Below, piece by piece: positions 1 to 7,698 of a stretch of 9,775 nt of DNA. A program made the position numbers and the translations under genes. Numbering within the stretch: position 1 is the stretch's first letter; every line of letters starts with the position of its first letter. The DNA is from Prevotellaceae bacterium UBA7017 (GTDB lineage: Bacteria > Bacteroidota > Bacteroidia > Bacteroidales > Bacteroidaceae): contig DJWZ01000048.1 in assembly GCA_002449535.1 (NCBI GenBank), positions 1 to 9,775 on the forward strand. The letters are read 5' to 3'. The notes under the pieces were generated by a model that saw nothing but the letters and a program-made list of their open reading frames with translations, did not search any database and was not told the origin of the DNA.

Positions 1-87
1 GGTGATGGCAAGTACATAAAGAATGGTCAGATTATCATCAAGAAAGGTAACAAGGAATACAATGCCGTTGGTGGTATAATGAAATAG
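1..87 (+). CDS. C-terminal end of an unidentified protein (partial)
   Basis: The reading frame is open from base 1 and ends at TAG (85-87), giving 28 residues that begin GDGKYIKNGQ and end with GGIMK. This short basic tail, of the type 'GKYxxNGxIxIxKxGxxYNxxG', resembles the extreme C-termini of many secreted or surface proteins of Bacteroidales. Their tail often follows this pattern, or the related 'GIYIxNGKKVVxK' pattern. No catalytic domain is visible, so the function cannot be assigned. The stop lies 23 bases before a strong hairpin terminator, which supports this being the real end of a gene in the same direction. The reading frame is clear; the surface-protein idea is inference from the tail only. 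Confidence 0.7.
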   Translation, partial: GDGKYIKNGQIIIKKGNKEYNAVGGIMK

Positions 88-110
88 AAAGATATTTCTT
101 ATACAAACAG

Positions 111-148
111 TAAACCCTGAAAGTTATGCAAAAAGCTTTCAGGGTTTA
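111..148 (+). terminator. Hairpin transcription terminator after the upstream gene
   Basis: A perfect 13-base-pair stem is formed by TAAACCCTGAAAG (111-123) and CTTTCAGGGTTTA (136-148), with a 12-base loop and a T/A-rich run afterwards (149-156). It lies just after the stop codon at 87 and before a non-coding stretch, as expected for an intrinsic terminator. The run after the stem is TTAATTTA rather than a pure T tract, so efficiency is uncertain. Because the stem is symmetrical and A-rich on the left flank, some activity on the other strand is possible. Confidence 0.85.
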
Positions 149-208
149 TTAATTTATGTAATAAACGCCCCACAAAATATTAAACATATTTAGTTTTTTC
201 CATTTGAG

Positions 209-240
209 GTTGCATTATTCAAAACTATTTAGTACCTTTA
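209..240 (+). promoter_or_regulatory. Candidate Bacteroidetes-type promoter, distal
   Basis: A -7 box TACCTTTA (233-240) matches the TAnnTTTG consensus except for the last base. GTTG (209-212) lies 20 bases upstream and differs by one base from the TTTG -33 box, with the right spacing. Transcription would begin around 247, leaving a leader of roughly 190 bases before the zinc-ribbon gene, or a separate short transcript. This is a motif match only, in AT-rich DNA where chance matches occur. Confidence 0.4.
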
Positions 241-266
241 ACTATGTTGAAAGTACTGCGTCATGG

Positions 267-296
267 AAATAAAAATTAAAAAATGTATTTTTATTT
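267..296. repeat. AT-only inverted repeat in the spacer
   Basis: AAATAAAAAT (267-276) and ATTTTTATTT (287-296) are perfect 10-base complements separated by 10 bases. The stem has no G or C and would be weak in RNA. It lies between the two candidate promoters, so it could be a protein-binding site or simply chance in an A/T-rich stretch. Confidence 0.35.
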
Positions 297-381
297 GTAT
301 TTCTCATAACTTATTGCATAAAATTTTCACGTTCGAGAAAAGAAATACATTACTTTTCTTCTCACTTAACCAAATTTTTCG

Positions 382-389
382 TACCTTTG
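382..389 (+). promoter_or_regulatory. Candidate promoter -7 box, proximal, for the 437-8702 operon
   Basis: TACCTTTG (382-389) is a full match to the Bacteroidetes -7 consensus TAnnTTTG, followed by GC-richer sequence as often seen at starts. The predicted start near 396-398 would give a leader of about 40 bases before the ATG at 437. The -33 position has only T-rich sequence (around 354-360, TTTTCTT) and no clear TTTG, so the promoter may be modest or depend on an activator. Confidence 0.6.
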
Positions 390-436
390 CACGCGAATTA
401 AACGGGAGAAGAGAGTTTGTCTAAAAGAACAGAAAT

Positions 437-1408
437 ATGTTAATAAATTGTCCTGAATGTAATCATCAAGTTAGTGACAAGGCTGCCACCTGTCCCAATT
501 GTGGAATACAGATTGCCGGCAACCCTGACATCATTAACCCTAATGCTCCCAAGCGCAACAAACCTGATGCGAAAGCCTCTGGTAAGGGGAAGTCGTCACG
601 CTGGACAATAATTTTCTTTATCATTCTGATACTGGTTATTGCAGCAGCCGGTGGCTTTTACTACCTATATAACCAGATGCAGATAAAAGACGAGCAAGTA
701 GCTTTTGAACAGGCTGTTGAAAGTCACAATGCTGACGAGCTGCAACGCTATCTGGCACATTACGGAGCAGCACCACAGGAACACAGGGATTCCGTAAAGG
801 CGATGCTGCAACACATGCGTGATGCAGAACGCAACAAGGAAGAGCAAGAACAATTGGATGCCATAGATTCCATTGATTATGCCTTGGCAAAACGTCTAAA
901 TACTATTGAAGCCTACGAGAAATATATTCAACAGCATCCAAACAGCAAGCACCTTGAGGAAGTTAAGACTCGCATCATAGAACTTGCCAGCAGCAACGCT
1001 ACCACGGAAGAAATAGATTTCGCCCGCAGTGTTTGCCGACGCTTCTTCCAGGCTATCAATTCCCATGATACTGACCAACTGCTTTCCACTGTTACTGAAA
1101 CAATGACACAGTTCCTGAATCGCGCAGGAGCATCAAACAGTGATGTTATAACATTCATGGAGAAATTATACAAGCCAGATGTCAGGAACCTGAATTTCCG
1201 CATCATAGCTCCTTTCAATGCTAAGCATGCTACAGACGAAACGGGGACAGAAGTGCTGCGGACACAATTTACCGTTACGTTGAACATCGACCGTGAAGAC
1301 CTCAGCAAGGAGCGTTTCTCAACATACAACGTTACAGCCGACATAACTCCTGAAGGACTGATATCAAAATTGAACCTCAAAAAGATTATAGCACAATCAA
1401 ACGAATAA
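437..1408 (+). CDS. Zinc-ribbon membrane protein with internal repeat
   Basis: This 323-residue protein begins with a zinc ribbon: Cys5, Cys8, Cys19 and Cys22 (CPEC, then CPNC) should bind one zinc ion. A lysine-rich linker leads to one membrane helix at about 56-78. A charged region follows with two similar helical units (about 86-127 and 145-182) sharing the pattern of an acidic helix, a Tyr-Leu/Ile pair and a 'HPNSKHLEEV'-like turn, suggesting a duplicated TPR-like unit. Residues 190-320 have the look of an NTF2-like fold (helices, then strands), which is tentative. By topology the ribbon is cytoplasmic and the rest outside the inner membrane. Its reaction or partner is unknown; such ribbon proteins are commonly structural or regulatory. 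The ATG follows the proximal promoter by about 50 bases, and recJ starts 22 bases after the stop, so the genes are probably co-transcribed. Confidence 0.85.
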   Translation: MLINCPECNHQVSDKAATCPNCGIQIAGNPDIINPNAPKRNKPDAKASGKGKSSRWTIIFFIILILVIAAAGGFYYLYNQMQIKDEQVAFEQAVESHNADELQRYLAHYGAAPQEHRDSVKAMLQHMRDAERNKEEQEQLDAIDSIDYALAKRLNTIEAYEKYIQQHPNSKHLEEVKTRIIELASSNATTEEIDFARSVCRRFFQAINSHDTDQLLSTVTETMTQFLNRAGASNSDVITFMEKLYKPDVRNLNFRIIAPFNAKHATDETGTEVLRTQFTVTLNIDREDLSKERFSTYNVTADITPEGLISKLNLKKIIAQSNE

Positions 1409-1430
1409 TCTGAATAATTATAGAACACCA

Positions 1431-3194
1431 ATGATTCGCTGGGACATAGAACAATATAGTGCAGAACAATATCGTCAGGCATGGGAACTGAGCAAGAAGC
1501 TCAACATGTCTGAGATACTTACTATGCAATTGGTGCGTCATGGTATCACCACCGAATCAAATGCCAAACTTTTCTTCCGTCCACAGCTGCCCGACCTTAT
1601 CAACCCCTTCCGCATGAAGGATATGGACATTGCCGTTGACAGACTCAATGACGCTATCGGGCGCAAGGAACATATCATGGTATATGGAGACTATGATGTG
1701 GACGGAGTAACAGCCGTAACTTTGGTTTACAAATTTCTGTTGCAATATTACAGCAATATAGAATATTACATTCCCAACCGCTATGATGAGGGTTACGGCG
1801 TAAGCAAAAAGGGCATAGACTATGCTAAACAGCGTGGTGTTACTCTCATCATAATCCTCGACTGCGGTATAAAAGCCCACGAAGAGATATCCTATGCACG
1901 CAGTCTCGGCATAGACTTCATTATCTGTGACCACCATTTCCCTGACACAGACGAAAACGGCAAGGACATGTTGCCACCTGCTGTCGCCATTCTTAATCCT
2001 AAACAGCAGGCAGACACATATCCTTTCAAACACCTTTGCGGATGTGGTATAGGATTTAAATTCATGCAAGGATTTGCCAAGAATAATGGCATCCCCTTCT
2101 CAAAGCTCATTCCCCTACTCGACCTCTGTGTCATATCTATTGCTTCAGACCTTGTAAACATTACCGACGAAAACCGTATTCTCGCATATCATGGTCTCAA
2201 GCAACTGAACCTCAAACCTTCCACAGGCATACAGGCAATCATAGAAATCTGTGGCTTAACAGAGCAGGAAATCACCATGAATGATATTGTCTTCAAGATT
2301 GGTCCACGCATAAATGCCTCTGGACGTATGGAGAATGGGCAGCTTGCCGTCAACCTGCTTGTAGAGAAGAACCTTGACAAAGCTCTGGAACTGGCAAAAG
2401 AGATTGACGAATACAACGATCAACGCCGTGAGGCTGATAAACAAATGACAGAAGAAGCCAACGAGCTGGTTCATGGTCTGCTAAATACAGAAAGTTCCAA
2501 ATTATGGGCCACAGGGGCACCATTGAGCATCGTCGTATATGACGAGACATGGAAGAAGGGTATCTTGGGAATCGTTGCTACACGTTTGTCAGAAGATTAT
2601 TTCCGTCCTACTATTGTCTTCACCCGCGAAGGCGACTACGCAGTAGGTTCTGCACGCTCCGTTGCAGGTTTTGACATTTATGCCGCAATAAAAAGTTGTC
2701 GCGAACAACTTATCAACTTCGGAGGACACACCTATGCCTGCGGTCTGACCATTCGCTGGGATGAAGTGGAGAAATTCAAGTCCAATTTTGAGAAATATGT
2801 CTCAAAGCACATCTCCCCCACGCAAACCGAGCCGGCAATAAAGATTGATGCCGTTATCGACTTTGCAGACATCAACAGAAGGTTGCTCCACGACCTGAAA
2901 CGTTTCTCCCCCTTCGGTCCAGGCAATATGAAACCACACTTTATGACAAAAGAAGTTTATGACTTCGGAACCTCAAAAGTAGTCGGACGCACACAGAAGC
3001 ATGTGAAGATGGAACTGGTTGACTCCAAATCACCGACGGTAGTAAATGGTATCGCCTTCGGACAAGCACCTCTGGTGAAACAGATAAAGTCAAAGCAGGC
3101 TTTCGACATTGCATATACCATAGAAGAAAACCAGTACAAGAAGGGTTTTGTACAATTACAGATAGATGACATACACTTCCATACTGAAGGATAA
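1431..3194 (+). CDS. recJ: Single-stranded-DNA-specific exonuclease RecJ
   Basis: RecJ degrades single-stranded DNA 5' to 3' in recombination (RecF pathway), gap enlargement and mismatch repair. The 587-residue length is normal. The DHH domain shows the metal-binding motifs: YGDYDVDG (85-92), LDCG with Asp144, DHH at 167-169, and Asp240 in IASD. GPRINASGRM follows at 291-300. The DHHA1 domain carries VGSARS (405-410) and the GGH motif (431-433), and a C-terminal OB-fold-like region begins near 470. All expected catalytic residues are present, so it should be active. The ATG at 1431 gives the usual RecJ N-terminus. The last 29 bases overlap the start of recQ, which points to coupled translation of two partners in the same pathway. 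Confidence 0.97.
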   Translation: MIRWDIEQYSAEQYRQAWELSKKLNMSEILTMQLVRHGITTESNAKLFFRPQLPDLINPFRMKDMDIAVDRLNDAIGRKEHIMVYGDYDVDGVTAVTLVYKFLLQYYSNIEYYIPNRYDEGYGVSKKGIDYAKQRGVTLIIILDCGIKAHEEISYARSLGIDFIICDHHFPDTDENGKDMLPPAVAILNPKQQADTYPFKHLCGCGIGFKFMQGFAKNNGIPFSKLIPLLDLCVISIASDLVNITDENRILAYHGLKQLNLKPSTGIQAIIEICGLTEQEITMNDIVFKIGPRINASGRMENGQLAVNLLVEKNLDKALELAKEIDEYNDQRREADKQMTEEANELVHGLLNTESSKLWATGAPLSIVVYDETWKKGILGIVATRLSEDYFRPTIVFTREGDYAVGSARSVAGFDIYAAIKSCREQLINFGGHTYACGLTIRWDEVEKFKSNFEKYVSKHISPTQTEPAIKIDAVIDFADINRRLLHDLKRFSPFGPGNMKPHFMTKEVYDFGTSKVVGRTQKHVKMELVDSKSPTVVNGIAFGQAPLVKQIKSKQAFDIAYTIEENQYKKGFVQLQIDDIHFHTEG

Positions 3195-4845
3195 CTTTGG
3201 ATATGACTCCTTCCGCTATATACAAGAGGATATCATAAACAGTATCGGCAGCGGTCATGATACTATAGGCTTGATGCCTACAGGAGGTGGAAAGAGTATC
3301 ACCTTCCAGGTGCCGGCAATAGCTATGGAAGGAACGTGTATCGTTATTTCTCCACTGATTGCCCTTATGCAGGATCAGGTGGAGCATCTGAAAAAGCGAG
3401 GCATCAAAGCCGAGGCAATATATACAGGCAAAAGCCGTGACGAGATTCAAAGGATACTGGACAATGCTGTCTTCGGAGCAGTAAAATTCCTGTATGTTTC
3501 TCCTGAACGACTTGCGTCATCACTTTTTCTGGCAAAGCTGCGCCACATAAAGGTATCGTTCATCGTTGTTGACGAGGCACACTGCATCTCACAATGGGGA
3601 CACGAATTCAGACCTGCCTATCTGCACATCAAGGACATTCGCCAAGAGTTGCCCCACTGTCCAGTCCTGGCACTTACAGCGACAGCGACAAAGGAAGTGA
3701 TAGAAGATATCAAGAACGAACTATGCAGCCCCGACGCTGAAAAGGGTGAAAATACATTCAATATCTTCTCTATGTCATTCCGACGCCCTAACCTGCGCTA
3801 CGTGGTAAGGCACACCAATGACAAAATCGGGCAGATACTGAAAATTCTCGAAGCCGTCGAAGGTTCTGCCATCATATATACCCGCAGCCGAGAAAAGACG
3901 AAAGAACTCTCCAAGGAGTTAGAAACGTTTGGCATAAAGGCAACATACTATCATGCAGGTCTTGACTTCAGCGTGAAGCAGAAGCACCAGCAGCTGTGGC
4001 AAGACAATACCATCCGGGTCATGGTTGCCACCAACGCCTTTGGAATGGGTATCGACAAACCCGATGTCAGAATCGTAATACATGCCGATGTACCAGACTC
4101 TCTGGAGGCATACTATCAGGAAGCAGGTCGTGCTGGCAGAGACGGCAATCTGGCATACGCTGTATTGCTCTACGACAAACGCGACAAGACACAACTGCTG
4201 ACACACATCAACGAGCAATATCCTGACAAGGAATACATCCGGAATGTATATGACAAGCTGGCGTACTTCTTTCAGTTGGCAGTAGAAGATGGCAAGGGTG
4301 CCACATACATCTTCGACGAGGAGCAGTTCTGTGTAAACTTCCATTTGTGGCCCGCCACTCTTCACGGTGCACTCCACATACTGCAGAATGCAGGTTACAT
4401 AGAATACGACGGGGCGCATAACGAACGGGCACGCGTCATAATGAACATATCGCGCCATGAGCTCAACAACATCCGAGGGCTCTCACAAACAGAGGAAGAT
4501 GTGCTGACACGTCTGCTAAGATATTACGGCACACTCTTTTCTGACTTTACATTTATTGACGAAATGGTTATTGCCCGCCGTCTGGCACTTGACGAATCAC
4601 AACTGCATGTGGCATTAAAAAGCCTTGCCCAAAAGAAGATTATCCGTTACGTACCATCGCGTACTATACCAATCATATACTATCCGCAGCAAAGATACCT
4701 CTCAGAAGACTTGCGTTTCCCAAAGGAAATCTATGAAGACCTGAAGGAAAAAGCAGAAAAGCGTATCGGAAGTGTGCTGGATTATATTGAAACAGACAAG
4801 AATAACGAAGAAGTCTTATTAAGATACTTCGGAGAGAAAATATAA
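3166..4845 (+). CDS. recQ: ATP-dependent DNA helicase RecQ, ending before the zinc motif
   Basis: RecQ unwinds DNA 3' to 5' and feeds RecJ. Visible motifs are motif 0 (FRYIQ, Gln20), Walker A MPTGGGKS (37-44), DEAH (136-139), the aromatic-rich loop ISQWGHEFRP (141-150), TATAT (171-175), and motif VI QEAGRAGRDG (318-327). After the two helicase lobes comes the helical/winged region typical of the short Bacteroidetes RecQ (about 340-540). The protein stops at residue 559 right after LLRYFGEK. In the family this is followed by a CGxCDxC zinc motif and roughly 70 more residues, and a cysteine normally precedes LLRYFGE; here that stretch reads DKNNEEV. The whole zinc site is therefore missing. Other frames downstream show no cysteine motif, so a simple frameshift does not explain it. 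The start is an ATG inside the end of recJ and fits the usual N-terminus. ATPase activity seems intact; DNA binding may be altered. Confidence 0.93.
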   Translation: MTYTSILKDNFGYDSFRYIQEDIINSIGSGHDTIGLMPTGGGKSITFQVPAIAMEGTCIVISPLIALMQDQVEHLKKRGIKAEAIYTGKSRDEIQRILDNAVFGAVKFLYVSPERLASSLFLAKLRHIKVSFIVVDEAHCISQWGHEFRPAYLHIKDIRQELPHCPVLALTATATKEVIEDIKNELCSPDAEKGENTFNIFSMSFRRPNLRYVVRHTNDKIGQILKILEAVEGSAIIYTRSREKTKELSKELETFGIKATYYHAGLDFSVKQKHQQLWQDNTIRVMVATNAFGMGIDKPDVRIVIHADVPDSLEAYYQEAGRAGRDGNLAYAVLLYDKRDKTQLLTHINEQYPDKEYIRNVYDKLAYFFQLAVEDGKGATYIFDEEQFCVNFHLWPATLHGALHILQNAGYIEYDGAHNERARVIMNISRHELNNIRGLSQTEEDVLTRLLRYYGTLFSDFTFIDEMVIARRLALDESQLHVALKSLAQKKIIRYVPSRTIPIIYYPQQRYLSEDLRFPKEIYEDLKEKAEKRIGSVLDYIETDKNNEEVLLRYFGEKI

Positions 4846-4857
4846 TGAAGAATAGAT

Positions 4858-5538
4858 ATGGGACCGTTTGCTTTTCCTCTTCAATTCAATTTCCTTGATA
4901 TCATCATCAAGGGGATGATAATAGGCATCGTTTGCTCTGCCCCCATGGGACCTGTCGGAATACTGTGTGTACAACGCACCTTGAACAAGGGACGCTGGTT
5001 TGGCTTTGTGACAGGTTTGGGAGCTACTCTCAGCGATATCATATATGCATTGCTTACCGGCTTCGGTATGAGTTTTGCAATGGAACTCATCGACAATCCG
5101 CAAAACAAGTTTTTCCTGCAGATATTCGGTTCTGTGCTGCTGTTCATCTTCGGTTTATATTGCTTTAAGAGCGACCCTCGCAACAAGGTCCATCAAAGCA
5201 AGGGGGTAAAAGGTTCCCTGCTCCACAATTTCATGACAGCATTCATTGTCACCTTTTCAAACCCACTTATCATATTCCTTTTCCTTGCGACATTCGCACA
5301 GTTTGCATTCGTTGTTCCAGACCATCCGTTTGAGATGTCCCTTGGCTACCTTTCTATTGCCGGCGGAGCATTGCTGTGGTGGTACGGACTGACGTGGATG
5401 ATTGACAAGGTACGCGAATACTTCTCTCTCGACGCCATCAAGATTATTAACAGGATAATAGGCACCATAGTCATGGTCTTCTCTTTTGCCATCTTCTTAG
5501 GTACCACATTTAACTTATTCTCTATTTTCTCACTATGA
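4858..5538 (+). CDS. LysE/RhtB-family transporter
   Basis: This 226-residue integral inner-membrane protein has about six hydrophobic segments (roughly 12-35, 46-72, 84-103, 122-152, 161-182, 198-222). The family signature SAPMGPVGILCVQRTL near the N-terminus (27-42) and FSNPL in the fourth segment (133-137) match the LysE/RhtB exporters, which expel amino acids or similar small metabolites. The substrate cannot be read from the sequence. It starts 12 bases after the recQ stop, and its stop overlaps the next start (ATGA), so it sits firmly in the operon. A start at the later ATG (4915) would remove about 19 residues; the first ATG is preferred because it preserves the full first helix. Confidence 0.88.
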   Translation: MGPFAFPLQFNFLDIIIKGMIIGIVCSAPMGPVGILCVQRTLNKGRWFGFVTGLGATLSDIIYALLTGFGMSFAMELIDNPQNKFFLQIFGSVLLFIFGLYCFKSDPRNKVHQSKGVKGSLLHNFMTAFIVTFSNPLIIFLFLATFAQFAFVVPDHPFEMSLGYLSIAGGALLWWYGLTWMIDKVREYFSLDAIKIINRIIGTIVMVFSFAIFLGTTFNLFSIFSL

Positions 5539-6080
5539 TTATTTCCCAACAACTGCGCAAAGACAACATCGTAGGCTACCTACTGTATATGTGGCAGGTA
5601 GAAGACACCATACGAGCCTACCAATGTGACCTTTCAGCCATAAAGCGTGATTACATATCCCGCTTCGAACTGACTGACGAACAACGCGAAGAGACCATAG
5701 ACTGGTATGGCAACCTGATTCGCATGATTCGCGAAGAGGGACTCACACAGGGTGGACACATACAGATAAACAAGATTATCGTACAGCAGCTTGACGAGTT
5801 GCACGCGCAATTACTCCAATCGCCCAAGTTTCCATTCTATAGCAGTGAATACTACAAGGTGCTGCCATTCATCGTGGAACTGCGCAACAAGGGCAGCAAG
5901 GATATTTCCGAGGTGGAGACATGCCTCAATGCCGTATATGGCGTAACGCTGCTCCGACTTCAGAACAAAGAAATAAGTGCTTCCACCAACAATGCCGTAA
6001 AAGAAATCTCTACATTCCTCGGAATGCTTTCCGACTACTATAGGAAAGACAAGGAAGAAGGACTGAAGTTTGAAGATTGA
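5535..6080 (+). CDS. DUF4924-like protein of unknown function
   Basis: This soluble, mostly helical protein of 181 residues has no signal peptide or membrane segment. The opening IISQQLRKDNIVGYLLYMWQ and the internal stretch around GGHIQINKI (73-81) match my memory of the DUF4924 family, which is found in Bacteroidetes and has no known reaction. The four-base ATGA overlap with the transporter gene is a sign of coupled translation. The last codons (LKFED and the TGA stop) are written in the 7-base repeat that starts at 6063, so the C-terminal tail may vary among strains. Conserved linkage with the LysE-type gene might hint at a common role, but that is inference. Confidence 0.82.
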   Translation: MIISQQLRKDNIVGYLLYMWQVEDTIRAYQCDLSAIKRDYISRFELTDEQREETIDWYGNLIRMIREEGLTQGGHIQINKIIVQQLDELHAQLLQSPKFPFYSSEYYKVLPFIVELRNKGSKDISEVETCLNAVYGVTLLRLQNKEISASTNNAVKEISTFLGMLSDYYRKDKEEGLKFED

Positions 6081-6104
6081 ACATTGAAAATTGAAAATTG
6101 AAAA
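6063..6104 (+). repeat. Phased 7-base tandem repeat across a gene junction
   Basis: Consecutive heptamers read CTGAAGT, TTGAAGA, TTGAACA, then TTGAAAA three times, ending just before TATGAAT, which contains the prfC start. The tract covers the last codons and stop of the DUF4924 gene and the whole 25-base gap before prfC. The three last units are identical. The unit length is not a multiple of three, so a TGA recurs in all three frames. Copy-number slippage would change the spacing ahead of prfC. Confidence 0.85.
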
Positions 6105-6105
6105 T

Positions 6106-7698
6106 ATGAATCCAGAAATAAACAGACGTCGCACATTCGCCATTATCTCCCACCCTGATGCCGGTAAGACAACTCTTACCGAGAAGTTTCTGCTTTTCGG
6201 CGGACAGATACAGGTTGCAGGTGCAGTAAAAAGCAATAAGATACGTAAGACAGCAACCTCCGACTGGATGGATATTGAGAAACAACGTGGTATCTCCGTA
6301 TCCACCTCTGTGATGGAATTTGACTATACTCCCCCTGCAGACAAGACAGGCGAAGTATATAAGGTCAACATCCTCGACACTCCCGGTCACCAAGACTTTG
6401 CAGAAGATACCTATCGCACCCTTACTGCTGTTGACTCTGCCATCATAGTAGTCGATTCTGCAAAGGGTGTAGAGGCTCAGACCCGTAAGCTGATGGAAGT
6501 GTGCCGCATGCGCAATACTCCTGTTATCATCTTTATCAACAAGATGGACCGTGAAGGTCGCGACCCTTTCGACCTGCTTGATGAATTGGAGGAAGAACTC
6601 CAGATAAAGGTTCGTCCGCTCTCATGGCCTATCAACCAAGGTGTGAAGTTCAAAGGTGTCTATAATATCTATGAAGACCAGCTCAACCTCTTCACTCCCG
6701 ATAAGCAGCGCGTTACGGAGAAGGTGGCAATCGACATCACCTCTTCAGAGCTGGAGGCACAGGTAGGCGAAGACGATGCTGTACAGTTGCGTGAAGACCT
6801 TGAAATGATAGAGGGCATCTACGACCCCTTCAATGTTGACAGCTATCGAGAAGGCACGCTGGCACCAGTATTCTTTGGTTCTGCCCTTAACAACTTCGGC
6901 GTACAGGAATTGCTTGACTGCTTCGTTGAGATAGCCCCTTCTCCACGTCCTACAAAGGCGGTTGAGAGAATGGTAAATCCTGAGGAGCCTAAGTTTACAG
7001 GTTTCATCTTCAAGATTACCGCCAACATCGACCCCAACCATCGCTCTTGTATAGCCTTCTGCAAGGTTTGTTCCGGCAAGTTTGTCCGCAACCAGCCATA
7101 TCTGCATGTAGGGCAGAACAAGACTCTGCGTTTCTCCTCTCCTACCCAATTCATGGCACAGCGTAAGGAGACTATCGACGAGGCATGGGCTGGCGACATC
7201 GTGGGTCTGCCCGACAATGGCATCTTCAAAATCGGTGACACCCTCACCGAGGGCGAACAGCTACATTTCCGCGGACTGCCGTCCTTCTCGCCAGAGATGT
7301 TCAAATACATTGAGAACGACGACCCTATGAAGGCAAAGCAGTTCCAGAAGGGACTGGAGCAACTCATGAACGAAGGTGTGGCACAGTTGTTTGTCAATCA
7401 GTTCAACGGCCGTCGCATCGTCGGTACCGTGGGACAGTTGCAGTTTGAGGTCATACAATATCGTCTGGAAAACGAATACAATGCCAAGTGTCGCTGGGAG
7501 CCAGTACACCTGCATAAGGCTTGCTGGATAGAGAGTGACAATGCTGCCGAGCTGGAAAACTTCAAGAAGCGTAAATATCAATATATGGCGAAAGACAAAG
7601 ACGACAGGGATGTCTTCCTTGCCGACTCCAGCTATGTCCTTTCTATGGCACAGCAGGACTTTGAGAACATTCGCTTCCACTTCACCAGCGAGTTCTGA
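6106..7698 (+). CDS. prfC: Peptide chain release factor 3 (RF3)
   Basis: RF3 is a GTPase that removes RF1 or RF2 from the ribosome after termination. With the ATG at 6106 it has 530 residues, the usual length. G-domain motifs are SHPDAGKTT (15-23), the switch region RGISVSTSV (61-69), DTPGH (91-95) and NKMD (145-148). Domains II and III follow; the stretch GTVGQLQFEVIQYRL is a typical RF3 C-terminal motif. A TTG at 6091 would add five residues (MKIEN), but they come from the 7-base repeat and are not expected in the family, so 6106 is chosen. No clear Shine-Dalgarno is present; the leader is A-rich. The stop overlaps the next ATG by one base (TGATG). Confidence 0.97.
   Translation: MNPEINRRRTFAIISHPDAGKTTLTEKFLLFGGQIQVAGAVKSNKIRKTATSDWMDIEKQRGISVSTSVMEFDYTPPADKTGEVYKVNILDTPGHQDFAEDTYRTLTAVDSAIIVVDSAKGVEAQTRKLMEVCRMRNTPVIIFINKMDREGRDPFDLLDELEEELQIKVRPLSWPINQGVKFKGVYNIYEDQLNLFTPDKQRVTEKVAIDITSSELEAQVGEDDAVQLREDLEMIEGIYDPFNVDSYREGTLAPVFFGSALNNFGVQELLDCFVEIAPSPRPTKAVERMVNPEEPKFTGFIFKITANIDPNHRSCIAFCKVCSGKFVRNQPYLHVGQNKTLRFSSPTQFMAQRKETIDEAWAGDIVGLPDNGIFKIGDTLTEGEQLHFRGLPSFSPEMFKYIENDDPMKAKQFQKGLEQLMNEGVAQLFVNQFNGRRIVGTVGQLQFEVIQYRLENEYNAKCRWEPVHLHKACWIESDNAAELENFKKRKYQYMAKDKDDRDVFLADSSYVLSMAQQDFENIRFHFTSEF

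Larger units (their letters stand above)
88..436. other. Non-coding AT-rich spacer between two transcription units
   Basis: About 350 bases separate the partial gene from the zinc-ribbon gene. They hold the terminator at 111-148, a candidate promoter around 209-240, an AT-only inverted repeat at 267-296, and a second candidate promoter box at 382-389. A 53-codon frame (263-424) crosses the region, but its composition simply follows the AT-rich spacer and it includes the second promoter box, so I do not call it a gene. I see no tRNA or recognisable riboswitch here. Confidence 0.6.

Noticed and set aside
263..424. 53-codon forward frame in the spacer before the zinc-ribbon gene
   Set aside because: It is AT-biased, has no recognisable domain, and contains the proximal promoter box; its residues follow spacer composition.
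928..1482. 184-codon reverse-strand frame
   Set aside because: It lies opposite the zinc-ribbon gene and the recJ start, both well supported; the residues are shadow-like and lack any family motif.
3919..4458. 179-codon reverse-strand frame
   Set aside because: It is antisense to the conserved RecQ helicase and C-terminal regions with no domain of its own.
4843..4920. A frameshift that would restore the RecQ zinc motif
   Set aside because: The other two frames after 4830 contain no CxxC motif and stop soon, so the missing part is not hidden nearby.
6091..6105. TTG start for prfC five codons upstream
   Set aside because: The extra codons are repeat units, while the ATG at 6106 gives the usual RF3 start.
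6063..6111. CRISPR-like array
   Set aside because: The units are 7 bases, directly tandem and without spacers, so this is a microsatellite-like tract.
5811..6305. Reverse-strand frames across the DUF4924-prfC junction
   Set aside because: They read through the 7-base repeat (giving FNFQ/IFKLQ-like repeats) and oppose two supported genes.
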